Assembly (NCBI GenBank): GCA_024867545.1
Contig: JANFNE010000039.1
Coordinates: 372,001-436,000 of the forward strand
Direction of reading: 5' to 3'
Length of the DNA: 64,000 bases
Origin: Phytopythium helicoides
Taxonomy: Eukaryota; Oomycota; Peronosporomycetes; Pythiales; Pythiaceae
The translations under genes were made by a program, and so were the position numbers. A model generated the notes under the pieces. That model was not told the origin of the DNA, did not search any database, and saw only the letters and a list, made by a program, of their open reading frames with translations. Below, piece by piece: positions 30,701-40,295 of the stretch (position 1 is the stretch's first letter; each line of letters starts with the position of its first letter).

Positions 30701-33700
30701 TCTACTGCGACGCTTCGTAATCGCGTCATGGCGAGCTACATGAGTACTCAAGTGCTGATTGGGGAAGGATCAGTCAAGATCTGCGACTACGTCGAAGTCC
30801 CTCTGAAAGAAGCACCTGCTGGAGACTTGCGAGTCGCGTTAGCGCTTCACGAAGAAAACGGCGGCAAGCCTACGACGGAACAAGTACTCTTTACATATCA
30901 TTTTGCCTTCGAGAAACTCAAGATTTTCCAAGTATCACAGTGGATGAGTCAGTTAGTGTCGCGTGTGCACATTGTAGCACACAATGTGACATTGCTGGAG
31001 GAAGATTCGTCGTCAAAGACAGTCGTTCCAATTATTTACAAGACCCCGCACGGTGTATCGGAGGCGCCCCTATTGTTCATTGGGATCGATATCGTCGACC
31101 AAACAAATGATATGCGGGAAATGAAGGTGGAACTACACTTGTCGCACTTGAGCTTGCGCTACGACGTCCGCTCCAAATGGCTCTTCCAGATGTTGGACAT
31201 TTTGCTGCTGGAATATCCGGCGCCAATTATCCCGCTGGACTCTGCAAGTACATCCCCTGAAGAGTATGACGAGCTATTTCAGCTGATTGAGCGGGGCTCC
31301 TACGATACAGTCAAACTAGCGGTCGCGCCGAAGACTGTCTTTACGAAGCTGTTTGTCAACTTTTATGATACGCTGGTCGACTATGCTCCCATTGGTCTTA
31401 CATCGCGCATGATCGTTGTGCTTGGCACAGTCAGTGTGTCGTCGAATGTGGTGAGCACTGCAGTTATGCAGGGGTACAAGATTACGGCGAACGACATGGA
31501 GTTGTACCTCACCCATTCTAGAACCACCTACGATGACATTGATGACTCGATTCTTGGAAAAGAACTCTTCACTGCAAGACGGACTGGCGGTGGACGCAAG
31601 ATGGTCTCATTTGCGCAGCGTGTTGGCTCTAGCGCGGAGTACCCATCACTGCAGATATTCCTCGAGAAGTTTGGCTTTCTGCAGTTGATCACCATGGACT
31701 TCGTCGACGTTTTCTTGCGAGCAGTTGTGCCCCCTCCAAAGAGTGCTCTTGGTACCACCGTACCCGAAGAAGAGAAGAAACCGGCTTTTCCGGAGTTGTC
31801 AGTCGAGCTCAATCTGGGAACTGCGAATATTTATGCCTGCTTCGACTCTTTCAACACCTTTATCGAGCTACTGTCGAACTGGGCTGACCAGCTAGCAGTC
31901 GAACAAGCACCTAAGGACACTACCGCGTACGTTGGACTGGATCGCGCGAACGATGCATCAGTTATTACGAATCTGAGTCCAGCTGCTGCTACTTTACGCC
32001 CCATCGGTACTTCTGCTACTCCGAGCTCGACTATATCTGGTAGCGCTACGAGCAACATCGAGACTCTAACAAATCGCGATTCCTACAGGGAAGTCACCGG
32101 TTCTCACCAAAACGGTGGCGGAATCCTGTCTATGATTGACACAAATGCCTTTGGAGGAGGCAAAAGCGTGTTCCCAGGTGGGATAGCTGCAACCGACACA
32201 GAGGCGCGACTGCTTCGCACACGCCTTGATACTGTCCAGAAGGAAAAGGAGCGCATGGTGCGGAGTATTGCGATTCAGGACGACGAGCTGTCTGCCACAG
32301 AACTGCGGAGCAAGTACGCACGCGAAGAGAAACCCAAGGTGCGCATCAACGAGCTCGTGATCGAAGACTACTACTCATCGAGCCGAGCTCAGGAAGCGTC
32401 GGATGATTCACCGGGAGCATTTTTGATGGAGCCCGGATCTCCTGTATCCTCCGTCGCTCGGCCTGCCGTCGACTCTTCGGGTAACGACCCGTGGTTCACT
32501 CAGTACGATGATTCGCCTGCTGAAACCCACCCAGTAGGGTCAATGCCGGACGAACAAGCTGCACGATGGATCCCACCAAGCCATCAACAACAAAATGAAG
32601 ACGCAGGATTGTGGTCTCCAGTGAGCTATGAATCTATGGACGACGCAGTCCCACACACCTTCGAATACGAACTAGAATCCAAGCCACCTATTTCTACCGC
32701 AGGCGAAGCAAAGGAGGAAGATGATGACCAAGACATCGAGGAGTCTGATGAAGATGAGTACGATATGGACCGATTCCCAGTTGGCGCATTCCCTGCAGCA
32801 TCGAAGAACTGGTGGGGTCTTCAGACTCCGCAAGATGTCGAACTCAGCGATCTTCAAACCGAAGAAACAGACTCTTCGTTCTCACATCATCCAGGTTTCT
32901 TTGACGATGATGAGTCTCACGCGACCATGGACTCACACGATATCGACCACGACCACGATGCTCCCCATGCGCTTTCAATGTCGATCATTGATGCCGGGGA
33001 AGAAGAGGGAGTGGAGGTAGAGCTAGACTTCTCTATGGATCAAGAGTTGCAAAAGTCGTTCCATCAGCTGATGGACCTCGAGTCCAGTGATGGAAGGGAG
33101 GCAGAGGCGATGCTTGAGGAAGAAGAACTGGGACGAATCAGCGAGACTGGCGAGTCAATTGGGTCTACGGACGGTATTGATCGCTCAAAGCCAATTCCAA
33201 TGCCGCGCAAGGCTTCCTTCAGCTCCACTACAAGTAGCCAAGTCCCGTCGATCGCACCATCGCAATTGTCACCCCCTGATGAGCCGACTGCGCGCTGGTT
33301 TTACGACGAGCAGCAAGCTGATGGGTCGACACCAACCGGTCCACCGTCGCGAATTTACCCGCACCATGTTGAAGTTCCGATTGGAGGCTCGGCGTCTTCG
33401 TTGTCGTTTGGTGAGAAGGAATGCGACGACGCTATCAAAAGCATTGCGCGGGAGAACGCAACAAGGAAAATCGATGGAACCCCGCCGATTGTCGTGCAGC
33501 GCGTATTGCTGCGCAACTTCAACATCTGCATGCGGTTCTTTGGCGGTAACGACTGGACGCGAGACCCTGCTGCACAAGCAGAGAGGCGAGCAAAGAGTGC
33601 ACCAGCGTCGAGCGAGGGCATCAAAGAGGAGCCAGATGCTGGCTCGAAACGTAAGGAGCAGCTCCTCAACGCGTTACTGGACAACTATGTCCCGTCTGGC

Positions 33701-35320
33701 AGTGATGACTTGTTCGGCGGTGAGCAAAACAGCTCACTATTTTCTGGCGCTCGAAGTGCTCCGTCTACTTTCTTGAGCGACCGACGGCCGGTATCAAGTG
33801 GGAGTAGTGCCCAGAGCTCTGCGGGATCAACTGCAACAACTAGAAAACGCTCTCTGAAGGGCGGACGAAAGACGGAGGAGATGCTCGAGCTGACTGTCAC
33901 GCGCATCCAGCTCCGACTCGATGTATTCAACGAAGACGAGCTGCAGCCATTGGCATCGAATGCTGTGCTAGCATTCGGTGACCTAGAGATTTTGGACTAC
34001 ATTTCGACCTCCCAGATCCGCAAGATCATTTGCTATTGGAAATCGGACGTCACCCATCCCCGCGAAAGTGGCAGCAGCATCGTGCATGTGCACCTCGTGA
34101 CGGTTCGTCCCGGTCCTAACCTCTGTGAAGAGCACAGACTCCGCGTGCGGATACTTCCGCTGCGGATCAACCTCGACCAAGAGGTCGTCAATTTCTTGCG
34201 GCAGTTCGTGCCGAAGGAAGACCCAACAGTTCGACGACGAGTTGCCAGTACAACAGGTCGCGGTAAAGCACCATTTGTTTCAGGTGCTGGGGAGCCGGAG
34301 CTTGATTCCGGTGTTGACACCACACCTCATGGTGTAGAGGGCACGGAGATGTCAGTCATGAACTCTTCTCCACAGGTGAACGAGACAGCGGTGACGCTGA
34401 ATGGCTGGTTCTTCCAGAACATCGATATTCGTCCGTGCAAGATCAAGATTGACTATCGACCAAACCATGTCGATTACGCAGCGCTGCGAGCAGGCGACTA
34501 CCTTGAGGTGATCAATCTTTTTGTACTCGAGGGCATGGAGCTTGTGCTGCGGCGTGTCAAGATGAGTGGCATTGATGGCTGGCCGGCGTTGGGCGAGCAA
34601 GTGCTGATGTCATGGGTAAACGATATCTCGCGGCACCAGATTCACAAGTGTGTCGCGAGCGTGTCGATGCCTCCGCTACGGCCGTTTGCCAACATCGGAT
34701 CGGGAGCAGCGGACCTGATCTTGCTGCCGATGGAGCACTACAATCGTGACCGTCGTGTCGTACGTGGTATCAAGAAGGGCGCCAAGAGCTTCCTGAAGTC
34801 TGTCACGATTGAGACACTTAACACTGTTTCCAAGGTCGCACAGGGCACCCAGGCACTACTGGAGCACGCCGATGATGCAGTCTCTGCGACGTCAGCACAT
34901 CGGCGGCGGCAGATGAAGTACCGCCAGCCGGGCAGCCGTATCAAGCGCAACTCTCGCACCATGGGTGGTGGCGGGATCCGAAATGCGCAAGACTCGGGTG
35001 GCGGTATTGGTGGCCGCCAATACTTGACGCAGCAGCCGTCGAACGCGACGGAGGGACTGTACCAGGCGTACGACTCGCTCTCGCGTGAGCTGCACGTGGC
35101 GGCCAAGACGATTGTTGCCGTCCCGCTCGTCGAGTACAAGAAGACGGGTTCTCAAGGCTACGTCCGCTCGGTGATTCGCGCCGTTCCCGTTGCTGTGTTG
35201 CGGCCAATGATCGGCGCTACGGAAGCCGTGTCGAAAGCGCTGATCGGTGTGCGCAATGCCGTGGACCCGGAGCTCAAGGAAGACATCGAGAACAAGTTCA
35301 AGGACTTCGGCACGTACTAA
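27776..35320 (+). CDS. ATG2: Autophagy-related protein 2 (lipid-transfer bridge protein)
   Basis: One uninterrupted exon of 2514 codons. ATG2 bridges the ER and the growing phagophore and transfers bulk lipid; it works with ATG9 and WIPI/ATG18. The N-terminus (about residues 15-120) is the chorein-type start of the lipid channel: F-V-L-K-R-M-I-G-R-F-L, then L-R-A-G-R-M-E-L-C-D-L-L-L-N and a long V-R-V-A-I-S-Y-A-N-I. The last 270 residues carry the ATG2 C-terminal domain: R-P-F-A-N-I-G-S-G-A-A-D-L-I-L-L-P, G-I-K-K-G-A-K-S-F-L-K-S, Y-D-S-L-S-R-E-L, and V-L-R-P-M-I-G-A-T-E-A-V-S-K-A-L. Between these are beta-rich channel segments and acidic, Ser-rich loops (about 365-540 and 1480-1900) not expected to fold. 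Longer than yeast or human ATG2 mainly through those loops. No introns, unusual for so long a gene. Confidence 0.93.
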   Translation: MQFFKQLTDPALKRLYKFVLKRMIGRFLAADELDLDQLDVHLRAGRMELCDLLLNADVLNAEVCEPAGLPFRVKKGYLGSVRVAISYANIMSESCLVEIDDIEVVLVPVEKYEREEMERMEREAAAAGGSSGYASQTTSAAASDAGAKDAEPVDEVSQEGLDFVASWIEQVTSKIKVTLSNICLRLETGEQYNGRYVALVCRLEWAQLTDESAADVQSVYGRSSFDHPSGMYGSQTLGGAQSMAASSLFGISQKGIKFRGITMDLHLSSNDDGIDEPLSAQLDTLVVHPFLDSDRTRQCYVQLKVSHYDALEAPTVDVDIFFHSIRVVLQPQHFPEFGKLIDAFSAGAQPGSTHHPHDGGFGSASMFQSVCDTRPRWMIDEATANGIDAESGDSAGSGGVNLSYKEFQRIEQLLMQYRQTHDDLKQMSRRAGSDAKSPATLENSIIQARKLSLAESVESVGLSDLDDEEDFFDCDTGASGLGASTSMMGQSMYASARFDADDTDSIEDEREQSMTQSTTKGTARPSRQLQNRIKLHLLEFQMVLLYDDLPDDDEDLEVHEEEVDLSESQRPAAPTRLKPLPSVDGQERLEVTFKDVICSSLVYSGYTIVTLTIGTLEIAEKTLPRMSLDVVEDESAMLTTKILRFTDYSPANGRKVHLSTNLSIQVRIDSKSENDSSSAVSALSVQIKAQPLLFEWDMYILDRAQRLMLLLEDPSSKDGVALTPRETKAVDEYEKKFELTTDCVRFTLRFPMVNSDIIRFGASSARGLCEDRLVVTLEGVRVTSVSSDAEIDEDVRFPSEKKRLPWMSEFDAKFDAGKVVLVTPESKNQRSSRVEKTTLFTVKRDDRTNEACKIRFRLQTPSHADIRSAIAAKQNLVQDASQVSDVISTKLGEDEVDGDDNDGGRVGLNGWSLEAVARTEKFEECAAASGLFSVDILVPKADGELLKSSLDRLMVLFDALLMINPIDVNTYNQMLSTATLRNRVMASYMSTQVLIGEGSVKICDYVEVPLKEAPAGDLRVALALHEENGGKPTTEQVLFTYHFAFEKLKIFQVSQWMSQLVSRVHIVAHNVTLLEEDSSSKTVVPIIYKTPHGVSEAPLLFIGIDIVDQTNDMREMKVELHLSHLSLRYDVRSKWLFQMLDILLLEYPAPIIPLDSASTSPEEYDELFQLIERGSYDTVKLAVAPKTVFTKLFVNFYDTLVDYAPIGLTSRMIVVLGTVSVSSNVVSTAVMQGYKITANDMELYLTHSRTTYDDIDDSILGKELFTARRTGGGRKMVSFAQRVGSSAEYPSLQIFLEKFGFLQLITMDFVDVFLRAVVPPPKSALGTTVPEEEKKPAFPELSVELNLGTANIYACFDSFNTFIELLSNWADQLAVEQAPKDTTAYVGLDRANDASVITNLSPAAATLRPIGTSATPSSTISGSATSNIETLTNRDSYREVTGSHQNGGGILSMIDTNAFGGGKSVFPGGIAATDTEARLLRTRLDTVQKEKERMVRSIAIQDDELSATELRSKYAREEKPKVRINELVIEDYYSSSRAQEASDDSPGAFLMEPGSPVSSVARPAVDSSGNDPWFTQYDDSPAETHPVGSMPDEQAARWIPPSHQQQNEDAGLWSPVSYESMDDAVPHTFEYELESKPPISTAGEAKEEDDDQDIEESDEDEYDMDRFPVGAFPAASKNWWGLQTPQDVELSDLQTEETDSSFSHHPGFFDDDESHATMDSHDIDHDHDAPHALSMSIIDAGEEEGVEVELDFSMDQELQKSFHQLMDLESSDGREAEAMLEEEELGRISETGESIGSTDGIDRSKPIPMPRKASFSSTTSSQVPSIAPSQLSPPDEPTARWFYDEQQADGSTPTGPPSRIYPHHVEVPIGGSASSLSFGEKECDDAIKSIARENATRKIDGTPPIVVQRVLLRNFNICMRFFGGNDWTRDPAAQAERRAKSAPASSEGIKEEPDAGSKRKEQLLNALLDNYVPSGSDDLFGGEQNSSLFSGARSAPSTFLSDRRPVSSGSSAQSSAGSTATTRKRSLKGGRKTEEMLELTVTRIQLRLDVFNEDELQPLASNAVLAFGDLEILDYISTSQIRKIICYWKSDVTHPRESGSSIVHVHLVTVRPGPNLCEEHRLRVRILPLRINLDQEVVNFLRQFVPKEDPTVRRRVASTTGRGKAPFVSGAGEPELDSGVDTTPHGVEGTEMSVMNSSPQVNETAVTLNGWFFQNIDIRPCKIKIDYRPNHVDYAALRAGDYLEVINLFVLEGMELVLRRVKMSGIDGWPALGEQVLMSWVNDISRHQIHKCVASVSMPPLRPFANIGSGAADLILLPMEHYNRDRRVVRGIKKGAKSFLKSVTIETLNTVSKVAQGTQALLEHADDAVSATSAHRRRQMKYRQPGSRIKRNSRTMGGGGIRNAQDSGGGIGGRQYLTQQPSNATEGLYQAYDSLSRELHVAAKTIVAVPLVEYKKTGSQGYVRSVIRAVPVAVLRPMIGATEAVSKALIGVRNAVDPELKEDIENKFKDFGTY

Positions 35321-35621
35321 ACGAAGTCTCGCGTGTATTTTGCTCGGATCAATGGCGACGACGCCCTTTTATATAAGGAGACGGAGGACGTTGTGGTGGT
35401 GCATTTGGTTTTCCGTGGCGTTGCGTCGATAGAGTTGAGTTGGTTGACCCTTGACCGCGTTGCCGTTGAAGCTGCAGTTAACTCCATCTCAGTGCACGCC
35501 CCAACGCAGAACACACTAACTAAATATAGTACGCTGCCAATTGAAATGGAGTGAGTGGCGACTGCATCACCCAGCAAGAAGCCCCGAAGTGCGCGCCGCC
35601 CGCCGCCGTAGAGCGCCCGCC

Positions 35622-36211
35622 ATGGCCGAGAGCAAGATCAACAGCGCCGTCAACAAGATGGTCGACGACCTCGACCGCTCCGTGCTGCGTGGGCTGCAGG
35701 TGCGGCTCTCTGCGGAGCTATAGAGCCGCAGGACGAGTGGCTGACGTGGCGCCGGCAGAAAAACGGATACCTGTGCAGCGCCAAGTGCTTTGACAACAAG
35801 GGCCTGTCCTCCGAGCAGTTGCAGGCCTGCGTTGAGCGCTGCCAGATGCCCATGCAACAGGTGCAGCAGTACCTGCAGTCCGAGATGCAGTCCTTCCAGG
35901 TGCGTCATTGGCGATGACCAGGCGAGCAGCTACGAGCAATTCGTTGCTGCACGACTGGCCGGCACGAGCGTCAATGCCGAGGCTGACGGTGGATGGACGA
36001 GCAGAACCGGCTGCAGCGCTGCGCCATGGACTGCCAGGACCGCGCGCGCGACTCGCTGCCGGCCGCCGGCAACCCGAGCGAGTCGCAGATGGCCAAGGTG
36101 CAGAAGGACATGGAGAGCTGCGTGGGCAAGTGCGTGGACTCGCACATCGCCATCCTTCCCACCATCAGCAAGCGCGTGCACGAGGCCGTGAGCCAGGTCA
36201 AGCAGGGCTAG
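35622..36211 (+). CDS. FAM136A: FAM136A homologue, twin CX3C protein of the mitochondrial intermembrane space
   Basis: Three exons, 35622-35699, 35759-35899 and 36002-36211, give 142 aa. Intron 1 is 59 nt; intron 2 is 102 nt with acceptor ACGAG, chosen because an in-frame TGA lies just upstream and this is the only AG that restores the frame. Four C-x3-C pairs are visible: C-S-A-K-C, C-V-E-R-C, C-A-M-D-C and C-V-G-K-C, each on a helix, with the family order N-S-A-V-N-K-M-V-D-D-L-D-R at the start and P-T-I-S-K-R-V-H-E-A near the end. The family (DUF842) is a soluble intermembrane-space protein of poorly known function, and the size (about 138 aa in animals) agrees. It sits 300 bp after ATG2 and is convergent with the DHHC gene. 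Confidence 0.9.
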
Positions 36212-36327
36212 ACGCACCCTGGACGCTTGTGATCGCCTCGCGTTTTATGCCGAGCCCTCCGCCGGGCCTGATAAAATAGTATTCGATCGAGCAAGTTCCT
36301 ACCTACCGAGTATAAAGAGCCACCTCG

Positions 36328-37433
36328 CTAGAGAGATGTGAGCTCGCGGGCCGACGGCGGCAGCGATTCGCCCGCGTCCACCGATACAAAGTCGCTCGTG
36401 CTGCCAACGGACGACGTGTGGCGAGACACTGGATGCTCGTCCGCGTCTGACGACGCACGGTGCGTCGTGGCCTCGCTGCCGCGTGTTGGATCTGCTTTGT
36501 CGGCTTCTGCTTGAGCCTGCGCACGTCTCGCTTCGGCTTTGGCTCGCTGCTGCTTCCGCCGACGCAACATCCACTCGTATGTGCCGTAGCCGAGGAACAT
36601 GAGGTAGAGATGGAAGCCCAGCAGCACAAAGTACATGAACATGCACGGCACCGAGATGAGCGTGCACGCAACCAGGAAAGCCTCCAGAACGGCGTACGAG
36701 GCGGCGGTGTGCACTGCGTCGTCCTCGAACCAAAACTCGAGCCACAGCAGGCACGCGACGCCGTATGCCACCTGCAGCACGAACTGAATCGTGCCCGTGA
36801 CCGCGATCGTGAAGAACTGCGCGTAGTTGGCCTTGCCGATGCACGTCTGCAGCCTGATGGCACATCAGAACATCACAATGTTGTCAGGACTGTCACCACT
36901 CAGCTGCCCTAGATACCACCGCGCTGCGTACCATGTGCAGTGGTGGTCGAGTCCAGGCACAGCCTTCCGACACAGCGCGCAGTAGCGGGTCTTGTCCCAG
37001 CGCGGGCCCGAGAGCTTGACGCCGAGCCATCCATTAGGCAGCACCTCCTCCACGTGCTTGGCCGGGTCAATAGCCTCGCAGGACCTCCAGGACACGACGA
37101 GCAGCGCCAGCACCGCCACATGCACGCCGATCGCGCTCACCGTCTGCATTTCACCGCTTTTGTGAGCCATTCATCCACCACCCAGCAGCTCCGCAGCGTC
37201 CATCTCACCAGCACAAACACGCGGTCGGCGCCAAAGTCCGCGCGCTTGACCAGCAGCCCCGCGGCCGCGACGTAGAAGCAGAGCGCCGAGAGCGAGTGGC
37301 CCACGCACGAGACCACCTGGTCGCGCGAGTACGGCGCCTGGAAGCCGTTGCGCCGCTGCTCGCCCAGCAGGACGCCGCCAGTCGGCGACAGCGCCGCGTC
37401 TGGTGCTGGAGCTGCCGACGCCGGCGGCTCCAT
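36328..37433 (-). CDS. DHHC-type protein S-acyltransferase with shortened zinc region
   Basis: Attaches palmitate to protein cysteines at membranes. Three exons on the minus strand, 37433-37209, 37143-36932 and 36853-36328, give 320 aa; introns are 65 and 78 nt. Exon joining restores D-H-H-C-T-W-L-Q-T-C-I-G. Four membrane segments are visible, two before and two after the DHHC motif, as in the family, and the C-terminal tail is polar and basic then Ser-rich. The cysteine-rich domain is short: only T-R-Y-C-A-L-C-R-K-A-V-P-G-L-D-H-H-C precedes the active site, where most relatives have a further C-x2-C and H-C-x2-C before it. The catalytic Cys is present. Divergent with the F-box gene 270 bp away. 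Confidence 0.87.
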
Positions 37434-37615
37434 GGCGATTGTGGCGCCTTGCTTCCGAATGCGAAAATAGAGGATTTTTATTTTTTTTTTTCAGATGGGT
37501 TCACATGGGCTCACTTGGAGTTTGTATACCTCTGATATTTTTAACCCACATATACAAAACCCAAGTCAGCGCTAGATTTTTTCCTTCTCTTTCTCAAACT
37601 TTGCGATAGATCGCA

Positions 37616-37641
37616 TTTTCAGCGATTTGATTCGCTGAAAA
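37616..37641. repeat. Perfect 10-bp inverted repeat in the promoter
   Basis: Arms TTTTCAGCGA (37616-37625) and TCGCTGAAAA (37632-37641) flank a 6-nt spacer. A smaller palindrome, GCGATAGATCGC, sits just upstream at 37603-37614. It could be a dimer-binding site or form a cruciform or a leader hairpin. Confidence 0.75.
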
Positions 37642-37654
37642 CATTTTTCAATTA
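37639..37654 (+). promoter_or_regulatory. Initiator-like core promoter element for the F-box gene
   Basis: The sequence CATTTTTCAATTA closely matches the 3' part of the published oomycete initiator consensus GCTCATTYYNCAWTTT. It would place transcription start about 60 nt above the ATG at 37704. It overlaps the right arm of the adjacent hairpin. Confidence 0.45.
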
Positions 37655-37703
37655 CAGCCAATCAAAAGGTTGATTGACGTCGCGTCCATTCGCGAGCTAG
37701 CTG

Positions 37704-40229
37704 ATGGCCGAGGAGGTGCGGCAGGCCGCGCGCTCCGTGGCGGCGACGGCGGCGGCCCCAGGCGCCCGCCTCAGCGCCGACCGCGCGCTCCGCGACCGCG
37801 TGCAGGCGCTCAATGAGGCGGTGGGCGCGTCGGCGCGCCGCGTTTTCCGCCGCCAGTCGCTGAATGCGCGGTCTCCAGTCGTGGAGATGCGCGCGCAGCT
37901 GCCGGAGCTTTCGGAGCTGGTGGCGTCGCTGGAGCTCGGGGGCAGCGAGAAGAGCGGGAAGAGGAGAGCGGAGAGGGCGCTCACGGTGTTTAGGGACCCC
38001 AAGGCGCTCTGGTTGAGCCGCAGCGCGAGGGAGAGCGGCGTGAGCGCGCTGCTGGCGCGGCTGCTGGTGGAAGCTGCGGTGGAAAGTGGGGAGGCTGAGA
38101 CTGCCGAGTTTGTGGCGCGCGTCTTCTTTGACGCGCTGCTGACATCGTGCTCGATTCGCATGGGTGCGCATTGCAAGGCGTGTGAGTGGAGGCACAAGAA
38201 GCCCAAGTACCCGACGATGCCGTGCGCGCTGATTTGGGGAACTTTGCTGCCGTTTGTGGAGATGCTGGCACGGCTTTGGCCACGAGTGGTTGCACAAGTG
38301 CTAGAGAAGCACTATGGTGTGTTGCGACCACAGAGGATGCATGTGAACTGCGTCTTTGCGCAAGTTACTGGGTTTTGGATGCTGCTCGAGCGGCTGAATG
38401 GAGTCGCAGGTGACTATGTCTCGGCTTCTCTGCGGTCGTCTTTGCCAGCTAGTAACGATACTGAAAGCCTGCAACTGATGCAGCAGTTGCTTCGATTTGT
38501 GGTGCGAGTCAAGATTCTTGGTGAAGCCCAGGCGACAGGTGATCTTGACGATGCGAGTCAAGGGATTGATTTTGATGATATGCTGATGGAAAAATTCTTC
38601 GCCAACATCAGAGACTTTTCATTCACATGCTCACGGTCACAAGATATTGTTAATCCGGCGCTATTGGGCGCTCTAAAAGATGGCTTCGAGCGCGTGACAA
38701 GGAGTGATGAGGCTTCAAGAGGGTTGTTTCCATCCAAGGTGGCAATTCTGACTGCTTCGAGTTGTCTAGTTTCGAGCAACTTCGCAAGCCAGATCATTAC
38801 CGCGCTGCTGAAAACATGTGAAGCGCAGTCTCATCACCAAGATTGTTTTACCCACGACTCTCAGCTTCTTCACTTGGCAGTTGGTCTCGCTTCGCATATT
38901 GATCTTGTTACCCTCGATTCATTACTTGAGTTGCTGGCGCACCTTTTAGATCACCATGATCATAGCACGGAGAAGAACTCAAAAGACTTTGCAAGTCTGT
39001 ACTATATTATTTATGCGGCAGTGCATCGGAGGGATGTGCTGGAAGCTCACAAGTCGAGAGGCGACGCAATGTTATCGAGTCAAACTAGCAGTGTTCGAAT
39101 AAAGCTGCTTGCATTCCAAGAGAGGGTGCTTTCGATCGACCCACTTGTATTTCGAGCAGTTCCGCTCCAGTTTATGAGAATTTTTTGGATGGACTGGATA
39201 GGTTTATCCGACGAAGATGTTGATTTGTTTCAAGATCATTGCCGACAGGCCATGGAAGATAACGCCAATGAGGAACCAACCAATTGTGCGGAGGTACTTC
39301 CATGGGAGAGTGTGACACGTTCACTTCCACTTCGTTCGCTTAACTCTGCATTCAAGATTTTGTCTTCCCAAATTCAGCCTCACTGGATTCCCCCTGTCGA
39401 GTTTGACTCGATTTCCGGTACCAAGAGACGCCGAAAAAGTGCGCAAGAGAACCGGTTAGCCAAGAAACCAAGTGTCTTGCTCAACCAGGAGCAAACAGAG
39501 CGCGTGATGAATGTATTACTACTCCCTGAAATGATGGAGCGTATTTGCTCTTTTATGAGTGCGAAGCGTCTCTGCCGGATCGCCTCTGTGTGTACTGTGT
39601 TTGCCGAAGTGAGTCGCCGGGATACTCTTTGGAGAGGTTTATGGAAATCTCTAACAAACAAGGAACCAAAGCCAATCTTGTGCACTCATGGCCCACAATT
39701 TCAGCACAGCTGGCTTGAAATGTACCGTGCGCGCTTAAAATCACGACGAAAAGTACGGCGACTTCAAAAGGAGTTGAAAAGCAACGAACGCGAGATCCCC
39801 AATGGTTGGCAAATGACGAGTAGCCCTGACCCGAGTACCGACTCTTCATTATTTACACCGCGGATATGTGAATATTGCGATTGCACTACAGTTTTGACGA
39901 GCCACAAGCAGGCAGGTGACCATTTGTTGCTCCACAAGACACATCAGTGCAAGCAGTCGGATTGTGGTGCATCGTTCTCTTCTGCAACTAAACTTGAGTT
40001 ACACACCAAGATACATCGCGTTAAGTATCAAACTGCCCCACCATCGTCTCAGGTGTCTGGTGATGATGGTGGACTGAGAAAGCAAAGAATTCGAGTTGCG
40101 TGTGGGTACGAAGGCTGCAAAAAGACTTACGTCTCCATGAAGCGGCTGGACACACATCGAAAAGAGCACCATTTGAACCTTATGGTGCAAGCAAGCGCTG
40201 CATCTGATCAGAAGAATTGCTTCAACTGA
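37704..40229 (+). CDS. F-box-like protein with C-terminal C2H2 zinc fingers
   Basis: Single exon, 841 aa. The first 590 residues are helical and unrecognised, perhaps a repeat scaffold. At about 607-660 an F-box-like motif is visible: L-L-L-P-E-M-M-E-R-I-C-S-F-M, R-L-C-R-I-A-S-V-C-T-V-F-A-E-V and L-W-R-G-L-W-K, in the usual order for Skp1 binding. Three zinc-finger-like units end the protein: C-E-Y-C-D-C-T-T with H-x-x-x-H, C-K-Q-S-D-C-G-A-S-F with H-T-K-I-H, and C-G-Y-E-G-C-K-K-T-Y with H-R-K-E-H-H. An F-box adaptor that uses zinc fingers to bind DNA or protein is plausible; the target is unknown. A Lys/Arg-rich nuclear-signal-like stretch lies before the F-box (K-R-R-R-K). Confidence 0.75.
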   Translation: MAEEVRQAARSVAATAAAPGARLSADRALRDRVQALNEAVGASARRVFRRQSLNARSPVVEMRAQLPELSELVASLELGGSEKSGKRRAERALTVFRDPKALWLSRSARESGVSALLARLLVEAAVESGEAETAEFVARVFFDALLTSCSIRMGAHCKACEWRHKKPKYPTMPCALIWGTLLPFVEMLARLWPRVVAQVLEKHYGVLRPQRMHVNCVFAQVTGFWMLLERLNGVAGDYVSASLRSSLPASNDTESLQLMQQLLRFVVRVKILGEAQATGDLDDASQGIDFDDMLMEKFFANIRDFSFTCSRSQDIVNPALLGALKDGFERVTRSDEASRGLFPSKVAILTASSCLVSSNFASQIITALLKTCEAQSHHQDCFTHDSQLLHLAVGLASHIDLVTLDSLLELLAHLLDHHDHSTEKNSKDFASLYYIIYAAVHRRDVLEAHKSRGDAMLSSQTSSVRIKLLAFQERVLSIDPLVFRAVPLQFMRIFWMDWIGLSDEDVDLFQDHCRQAMEDNANEEPTNCAEVLPWESVTRSLPLRSLNSAFKILSSQIQPHWIPPVEFDSISGTKRRRKSAQENRLAKKPSVLLNQEQTERVMNVLLLPEMMERICSFMSAKRLCRIASVCTVFAEVSRRDTLWRGLWKSLTNKEPKPILCTHGPQFQHSWLEMYRARLKSRRKVRRLQKELKSNEREIPNGWQMTSSPDPSTDSSLFTPRICEYCDCTTVLTSHKQAGDHLLLHKTHQCKQSDCGASFSSATKLELHTKIHRVKYQTAPPSSQVSGDDGGLRKQRIRVACGYEGCKKTYVSMKRLDTHRKEHHLNLMVQASAASDQKNCFN

Positions 40230-40295
40230 ATTGCTGGAGCTATTCTTAGCAATACTGACCATCGGAATTGGCAGCACTCTCCAAAGAACTAGGTG

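Larger units (their letters stand above)
37434..37703. promoter_or_regulatory. Bidirectional promoter between DHHC and F-box genes
   Basis: 270 bp between start codons, AT-rich relative to both genes, with a run of 11 T near 37481-37491. It contains the hairpin and the initiator-like element listed separately, and a CCAAT-type motif (GCCAATCA) at about 37657. Confidence 0.55.
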
